In this document: in pieces, positions 59,057 through 64,000 of the stretch
Numbering within the stretch: the stretch's first letter is position 1
Layout: the number at the start of each line of letters is the position of its first letter
Origin: Cepaea nemoralis
Taxonomy: Eukaryota; Mollusca; Gastropoda; Stylommatophora; Helicidae
Direction of reading: 5' to 3'
NCBI GenBank assembly: GCA_014155875.1
Contig: JACEFZ010014609.1
Span: forward strand, 124,001-188,000
DNA: 64,000 nucleotides
Notes under the pieces: model-generated
Told to the model about the DNA's origin: nothing
Database searches by the model: none
Seen by the model: the letters and a program-made list of their open reading frames with translations, nothing else
Translations under genes and position numbers: made by a program

Positions 59057-59351
59057 TGAGCGTGCTGACATCTCCACATATTTTACCTTCATAATGAGCG
59101 GGTATGTCTCTCTGTGTTGCATATGTTAGACATTATAGCAACAAAGGTTTTGCTGTCATTTTACAAGTCCCACGGTTACAGTTATCAGTATCTCCGATCT
59201 TTAGTTTGTTAAGCATGTGTTATTTCAGCTTGTTATGTCTTGTGTGGAGTCTGGAGATTGCTACTTGTTCTCTTCGGCGGAGTTAGTAATATGCATCATA
59301 TTTCTGGTGTTCTTGATGCTTTCATTTCCACTCGGTTCTTTTTTGTTTAAA

Positions 59352-59585
59352 ACTGTCATTACTGCCTATAGTGCCTTGCGGAGTGGGACAGGGGGGTATT
59401 GAGCCTGAGGCATTAAGGCCTCCTGGTTAGTGCAGTCGCTGCGATCTATGCAGGCTATGGTTTTCTCCCCCCCCCCCCCCCCAGACAGAAACAATTATAT
59501 CACTTTACCGAGGGTTCGAACCCTCACCGCTTGAATTTAGACGGGCGCTCTATCCACTCGGTCAGTCACTACTCGGCCCCATAGT
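59352..59585 (-). mobile_element. SINE family C, copy 3
   Basis: ACTGTCATTACTGCCTATAG, GAGCCTGAGGCATTAAGGCC and the reverse head GAGGGTTCGAACCCTC. C-run of 16 at 59467-59482. Confidence 0.82.
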
Positions 59586-59684
59586 TGCTTTATACCTTTA
59601 GTGATTATCATAGGTTATGTCTATATCAGACATAGGTAGCCTTCCACCTTCCTTTGCCAGTCTGTCGGCCTCTTTAGTATCTTG

Positions 59685-59691
<7 letters not shown>

Positions 59692-59747
<56 letters not shown>
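59692..59747. repeat. (CT)n tract
   Basis: About 28 CT units. Confidence 0.97.
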
Positions 59748-59748
<1 letters not shown>

Positions 59749-60390
59749 GCAGAACTAGGTAGTGTATACAAGCCACCAGAAATTTAACTACCCCTCCAAG
59801 CAAGTCACATGCGTTGTTAGATCTGGTATCCAAGAGCTGTCATCATTAATATATAGAAACTTGACATCAAAATGTAGAAAAATCAGACCAGTGTGCATTA
59901 ACACGTGACAACGCCACTTGGCGAAGAAAAGAAAGACGTGGACCGCGAAGGCAAAAGTGTTTTTATATTCAGAACGGAAATAATAAATAACAGGCTTTGA
60001 ATAAACTTCAATAAAAAATCATGTTAGAGACCCCACAGAGAGTTTGCTTACCTTCGAGTTTCTTCAACGAGATCTCTCTGCCTAAAGATTCTGTGCCTAC
60101 AGTATTGTACCAGCTTGGCTTGTGCGGTGTTATCTATTAGCTGTCTAAATAAATTGCGGTGTTTTATAAAGAAAAATTCCCAGTTCAAACGTCGTATAGG
60201 CCCTACTCGTAACTAGCTGTGAAAATACGGTGCACACTTAAAATTGTCTGTTGACAAAGCGAGATATATTTCAAATGGGTTTCAAATTGCGTGGGCAGGA
60301 AAAAAAATAACACTTTAATATGAGATAAGTGTAAAGATTAGAAATTGTCTCAAGGCTGAGGGAAAGGCGGGTATAAAAATGTTTTTACAA
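59748..60390. other. No recognisable feature
   Basis: No frame above 60 codons and no repeat noticed. Confidence 0.4.
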
Positions 60391-60392
60391 TA

Positions 60393-61322
60393 TTCATATC
60401 GCTGTCTCAACATGAAACGCCAACATATCGCTGTCTCAACATGAAACGCCAACATATCGTTGTCTCAACAAAAGACGTCAACATATCGCTGTCTCAGCAA
60501 GAAACGTCAACATATCACTGTCTCAACAAGAGACGTCGACATATCACTGTCTCAACTAGAAACGTCAACATATCACTGTCTCAACCAGAAACGTCAACAT
60601 ATCGCTGTCTCAACAAGAGACGTCGACATATCACTGTCTCAATAAGAAACGTCAACATATCACTGTCTCAACAAGAGACGTCGACATATCGCTGTCTCAA
60701 CAAGAAACGTCAACATATCACTGTCTCAACAAGAAACGTCAACATATCGCTGTCTCAACAAGAGACGTCGACATATCACTGTCTCAACAAGAAACGTCAA
60801 CATATCACTGTCTCAACAAGAGACGTCGACATATCACTGTCTCAACAAGAAACGTCAACATATCACTGTCTCAACAAGAAACATCAACATATCGCTGTCT
60901 CAACAAGAAACGTCGACATATCGCTGTCTCAACAATAAAAGTCAACATATCACTGTCTCAATAATAAAAGTCAACATATCGCTGTCTCAATAATAAAAGT
61001 CAACATATTGCTGTCTCAACAAGAGACGTCGACATATCACTGTCTCAATAATAAAAGTCAACATATCGCTGTCTCAATACTAAAAGTCAACATATCGCTG
61101 TCTCAATAATAAAAGTCAACATATCACTGTCTCAACAAGAGACGTCGACATATCACTGTATCAACAAGAAACGTCGACATATCGCTGTCTCAACAATAAA
61201 AGTCAACATATCGCTGTCTCAATAATAAAAGTCAACATATCGCTGTCTCAATAATAAAAGTCAACATATTGCTGTCTCAACACGAAACGTCAACATATCG
61301 TGCTCTCAACAAGAAACATCAA
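60393..61322. repeat. 29-bp minisatellite, about 32 units
   Basis: Units CATATCGCTGTCTCAACAAG + AAACGTCAA with variants (CAC for CGC, AGACGTCG, ATAATAAAAG). The 29-bp period cycles all three frames, so the 165-codon frame is an artefact. The last unit adjoins the RTE-like copy. Confidence 0.95.
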
Positions 61323-62975
61323 CAAAACATCAAGCTGGCAAGACCCCCGGTTCAGATAACATCACAACAGAAATTATTAAAGCTTTAGAAGGATATGGAA
61401 CAGATCAAGTCATCAGAATGCTGATCAAATATGAATTATGTAATTCTGTATTTATTGCAATCCCAAAGAAATCAGGAGCCTTGGAATGTGATCAACATAG
61501 AACAATTAGTATAATGAGTCACATCACGAAGATTCTGCTAAGAATTATCATGAAAAGAGTGAGGAAGAAAATACAACCTGAAAAATGGGAAGAACAATGT
61601 GGGTTTGTAGAAGGAAATTTTAGTTGCATGTCCTTCACAGGACGAGCAGTCAACCCCGGCATTTTCGCTGTTCGTGATTCCTGGGCAAATTTTACGTTCA
61701 GTAGTTTGCCATTGCTTTCTGAACGACCGGCACCTATACCTTTTTCGAAAAACCCAGCAAAGCTGTGTTTCGAACCCGTGTATACGGTCTCACAAACCGC
61801 CTTCGAAAGCCCTTAGCTACGGAGACCGGTACAGTAAATGCTGTGTATATATTGCGATCAGTTATTGAACGTTCTATAGAACTAAACAAAGATATACATG
61901 TTTGCTTTATTGACTACAAAAAGGCTTTCGATAGAATAAGACATGTCAACATGGTAGATATGCTTGCAGATCTACAAATTGATGGGAAAGACATTAAACT
62001 TATCAAAAACAAATATTGGAAACAACAAGCTGCCATAAGGATTGATAATGAAGTGGGACAATATCAGCCTATTAAGCGAGGTGTGAGACAGGGATGTGTG
62101 ATGTCTCCAGATCTTTTTTCCCTATACAGTGAAAATATTTTCAGAAATGTAGAAGATATAAATGGAATCAGCAATAGAGGACGAAACATCAATAACAATA
62201 GATATGCAGATGATACAGTATTGATTGCAGACAATGCACAAGATCTACAACAATTAGTAGACGCGGTTGTTGTACACAATGAGCATCTGGGGTTGGAATT
62301 AAATTATAAAAAGACACAGGTTATGGTCGTCACTAGGAAGAACGAAGTACCACAATGTAATATACAAGTAAATGGGAATATTCTTCAACAAGTGAATCGG
62401 TACAATTATCTCGGAACAGTCAAAACATCTGATGGGAGATGCCTTGAAGAGATTAGAACAAGAATCGCCATGGCGAAAGTAGCCTTTAGCAAGATGAAAA
62501 ACATTCTGCCAATAAAAAAGATGTCAATGGAAACGAGAAAAAGAGTGTTGAGGGGATACATAGAGCCTTTTCTTTTGTATGGATGTGAAACTTGGACAAT
62601 GTGCAGTCAAGCTGAAAAACATCTGATGGCTGCAGAAATGTGGTTTCTGAGGAAAATGCAAAGAATACCATGGACAGACAGAAAAACCAATGACCAAGTA
62701 CTACAGGAGACAAATGAAAATCGTAAATTGATTAGAGAAATTAGACGTAGACAGTCAAAATTTTTTGGACATGTTATTAGAAGAAACGGATTGGAGAACT
62801 TAGTGACAACTGGCAAGATCGAAGGGAACAGACCAAGAGGAAGACCGAGAAGTAAATACCTGGATGGCTTGACCACATGGCATGGTCGAGACAGAAACAC
62901 TGAGCTGACCCACGACTCTGGTGATCGAGTGAAATAGCTAGTCAGACCGCCCACGCTTTCCGGCATGTCACATAA
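61323..62975 (+). pseudogene. RTE-like retrotransposon family A, most complete copy (5'-truncated)
   Basis: Encodes the RT of a non-LTR element that copies RNA into DNA at the target. Readable in order: AGKTPGSDNITTEII, FIAIPKKSG, a SINE interruption (61618-61822), CFIDYKKAFDRI (motif A), GVRQGCVMSPDLF (motif B), RYADDTVLIA (motif C, intact), YNYLGTVKTSDGR, CETWTMCSQAE, FFGHVIRRNGLENLVTTGKI and HDSGDRVK. The last 390 codons (61765-62937) are open. A premature stop at 62935-62937 replaces the RW of other copies. The endonuclease domain is missing, and FVEG is separated from GTVNAV by the SINE. Tail is (ATTG)n. Confidence 0.92.
61618..61822 (-). mobile_element. SINE family A inside the RTE-like RT
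   Basis: AGTTGCATGTCCTTCACAGG to head CGGGTTCGAAACACAGC (minus). It splits the RT between FVEG and GTVNAV. Confidence 0.9.
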
Positions 62976-63230
62976 TTGATTGATTGATTTGATTATCTTC
63001 ACATGATGCATTTGTAATTTCTGTTTGAAGGTAAATAAAGTTGAATTAGTGTTGGCTCTTATTTGAGTGGTTGAACGAGTGTTTGGTAAGGTAGTGTGTT
63101 GTACCTGTGACCTATATACTTGTGAACTTGACTAAATAGCAGGAGGCACATCATAGGGTTTAAATATAATTAGTGGTTACGCTTACACAGGAACACGGAC
63201 AATCTTTATAATCTCCTAATCTTTTTCCAC
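62976..63230. other. No recognisable feature
   Basis: Starts with the (ATTG)n tail of the RTE-like copy; otherwise unremarkable. Confidence 0.4.
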
Positions 63231-63272
63231 CCCCTCTCTCTCTCTCTCTCCCTATTTCTTATCTTCGTGCTA

Positions 63273-63394
<122 letters not shown>

Positions 63395-63410
63395 TGTCAA
63401 ACTGTCATCT

Positions 63411-63612
63411 ACTTCTTCTTCTTCAGCGTTCCAAGCCAATGAGGTTCTTTGCTGCAGACACAATCCGTCTCCATTCGTCTCTCTGGTTGACCTTCTCTTG
63501 CCAGTCGTTGATTCCAAGTGCTTGTAGGTCTGTATGTATATTATCTCTCCACCGTCTTCTTGGTCTACCTCGGGGTCTACGGTCATTTATTTCCTGAGTG
63601 TAAGCGAGTTTT
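63411..63612 (-). pseudogene. RTE-like family E, 3' end
   Basis: Minus strand RRPRGRPRRRWRDNIHTDLQ, ALGINDWQEKVNQRDEWRRI and AAKNLIGLER match the C-terminal end of another RTE-type element; tail is (GAA)n. Confidence 0.78.
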
Positions 63613-63805
63613 GTCATCTACTGCCTATATAGATATAGTACCTTGAGGTAGAGCAGGGAGGTCTTGAGCCTGAGGAATTAAGGCCGCCTGGATAGTGCAG
63701 TAGCCGCGAACTGTGCAGATTATGATTTTCTTTTTGCCCTTGACAGAAAAATAGCCACACGTTACCGAGGACTCCAACCCGGGTCTCCCGAAGGAGAACT
63801 GCTTT
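63613..63805 (-). mobile_element. SINE family C, copy 4
   Basis: TCATCTACTGCCTATATAGA, GAGCCTGAGGAATTAAGGCC and head GGACTCCAACCCGGGTCTCC in reverse. Confidence 0.85.
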
Positions 63806-64000
63806 CTATAATTCATTCTTACTTTGGTATCTCCTCCCCCTTACCTCTACAAAAGAGTTTAAAGTTTCATTCATATAAATCGTTAAAGTACTTACACGGT
63901 CGCTGTGCCAGGTGCCCGTACGTTGGACAGATAACGGGAACAACAGAACCTTTTCAAATCGTTAGGTCTTTGATAATTTAATTCACCAAATCAATGCGTT
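63806..64000. other. No recognisable feature
   Basis: Short end of the window without frame or repeat. Confidence 0.4.

Noticed and set aside
59510..59585. Functional tRNA gene on the minus strand
   Set aside because: It is the head of a SINE family with three more copies in the window.
60393..61322. CRISPR-like array of 29-bp repeats
   Set aside because: The units are contiguous without spacers and the genome is animal; it is a minisatellite.

Overview
Kind of genome. Introns with consensus splice sites, several SINE families with pol III-type boxes, RTE-like and RNase H-bearing non-LTR retrotransposons, a mariner, Helitron-like elements, hAT-type MITEs and very abundant microsatellites mark this as animal nuclear DNA. 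The repeat mix suggests a lophotrochozoan, most likely a mollusc; that assignment is inference. There are no bacterial features (operons, ribosome binding sites, CRISPR). Host gene. One conserved host gene is supported: a GLIS2-like (GLI-similar, five C2H2 fingers) transcription factor on the minus strand. Three coding exons were read out: 20662-20490 (ZF1 and most of ZF2), 16163-16045 (end of ZF2, ZF3) and 3683-1894 (ZF4, ZF5, a long Ser/Thr/Pro-rich tail and the stop). Splice phases agree at both junctions. The N-terminal exons were not found. The introns are 4.3 kb and 12.4 kb. Layout. 1-1.9 kb: 3' flank of the gene. 3.7-16.0 kb: large intron holding a three-level nest of retroelements (an I/Jockey-type element split by an opposite-strand non-LTR copy with a 14-bp target duplication, which is in turn split by a 6.6-kb Ty3/gypsy LTR element with SCAN-like Gag), then an RTE-like copy and (TAC)n. 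16.0-16.5 kb: the ZF3 exon, with tandem duplications that copy its splice sites on both sides. 17.4-20.3 kb: a Helitron-like element lying in a (TA)n tract and itself interrupted by a 1742-bp solo LTR. 20.7-26.4 kb: RTE-like RT fragments, a decayed mariner, SINEs, a hAT-type MITE and an RNase H remnant. 26.4-30.6 kb: the only long stretch with nothing recognisable. 30.6-33.4 kb: a 32-bp tandem array invaded by a SINE and by a second Helitron-like element carrying 0.75 kb of CTC-rich DNA. 34-46.6 kb: minisatellite, microsatellites, SINEs, RTE 3' ends, a Penelope-like scrap and foldback elements. 46.75-50.04 kb: an array of about 50 units of 66 bp that appears to derive from the RNase H 'GHAGVRGNEQ' motif. 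50-60 kb: hAT-type MITEs, SINEs and very long trinucleotide tracts. 60.4-61.3 kb: a 29-bp minisatellite running directly into an RTE-like RT copy (61.3-63.0 kb). 63-64 kb: CA/TA tract, another retrotransposon 3' end and a SINE. How it fits together. Apart from the GLIS2-like gene, nearly everything is mobile-element debris and the tandem repeats it seeded. Relative ages can be read from the nesting. Several microsatellites (ATG, TAAAC, CTCAA types) are the 3' tails of specific retrotransposons. The 66-bp satellite shows a transposon coding motif turned into satellite DNA.
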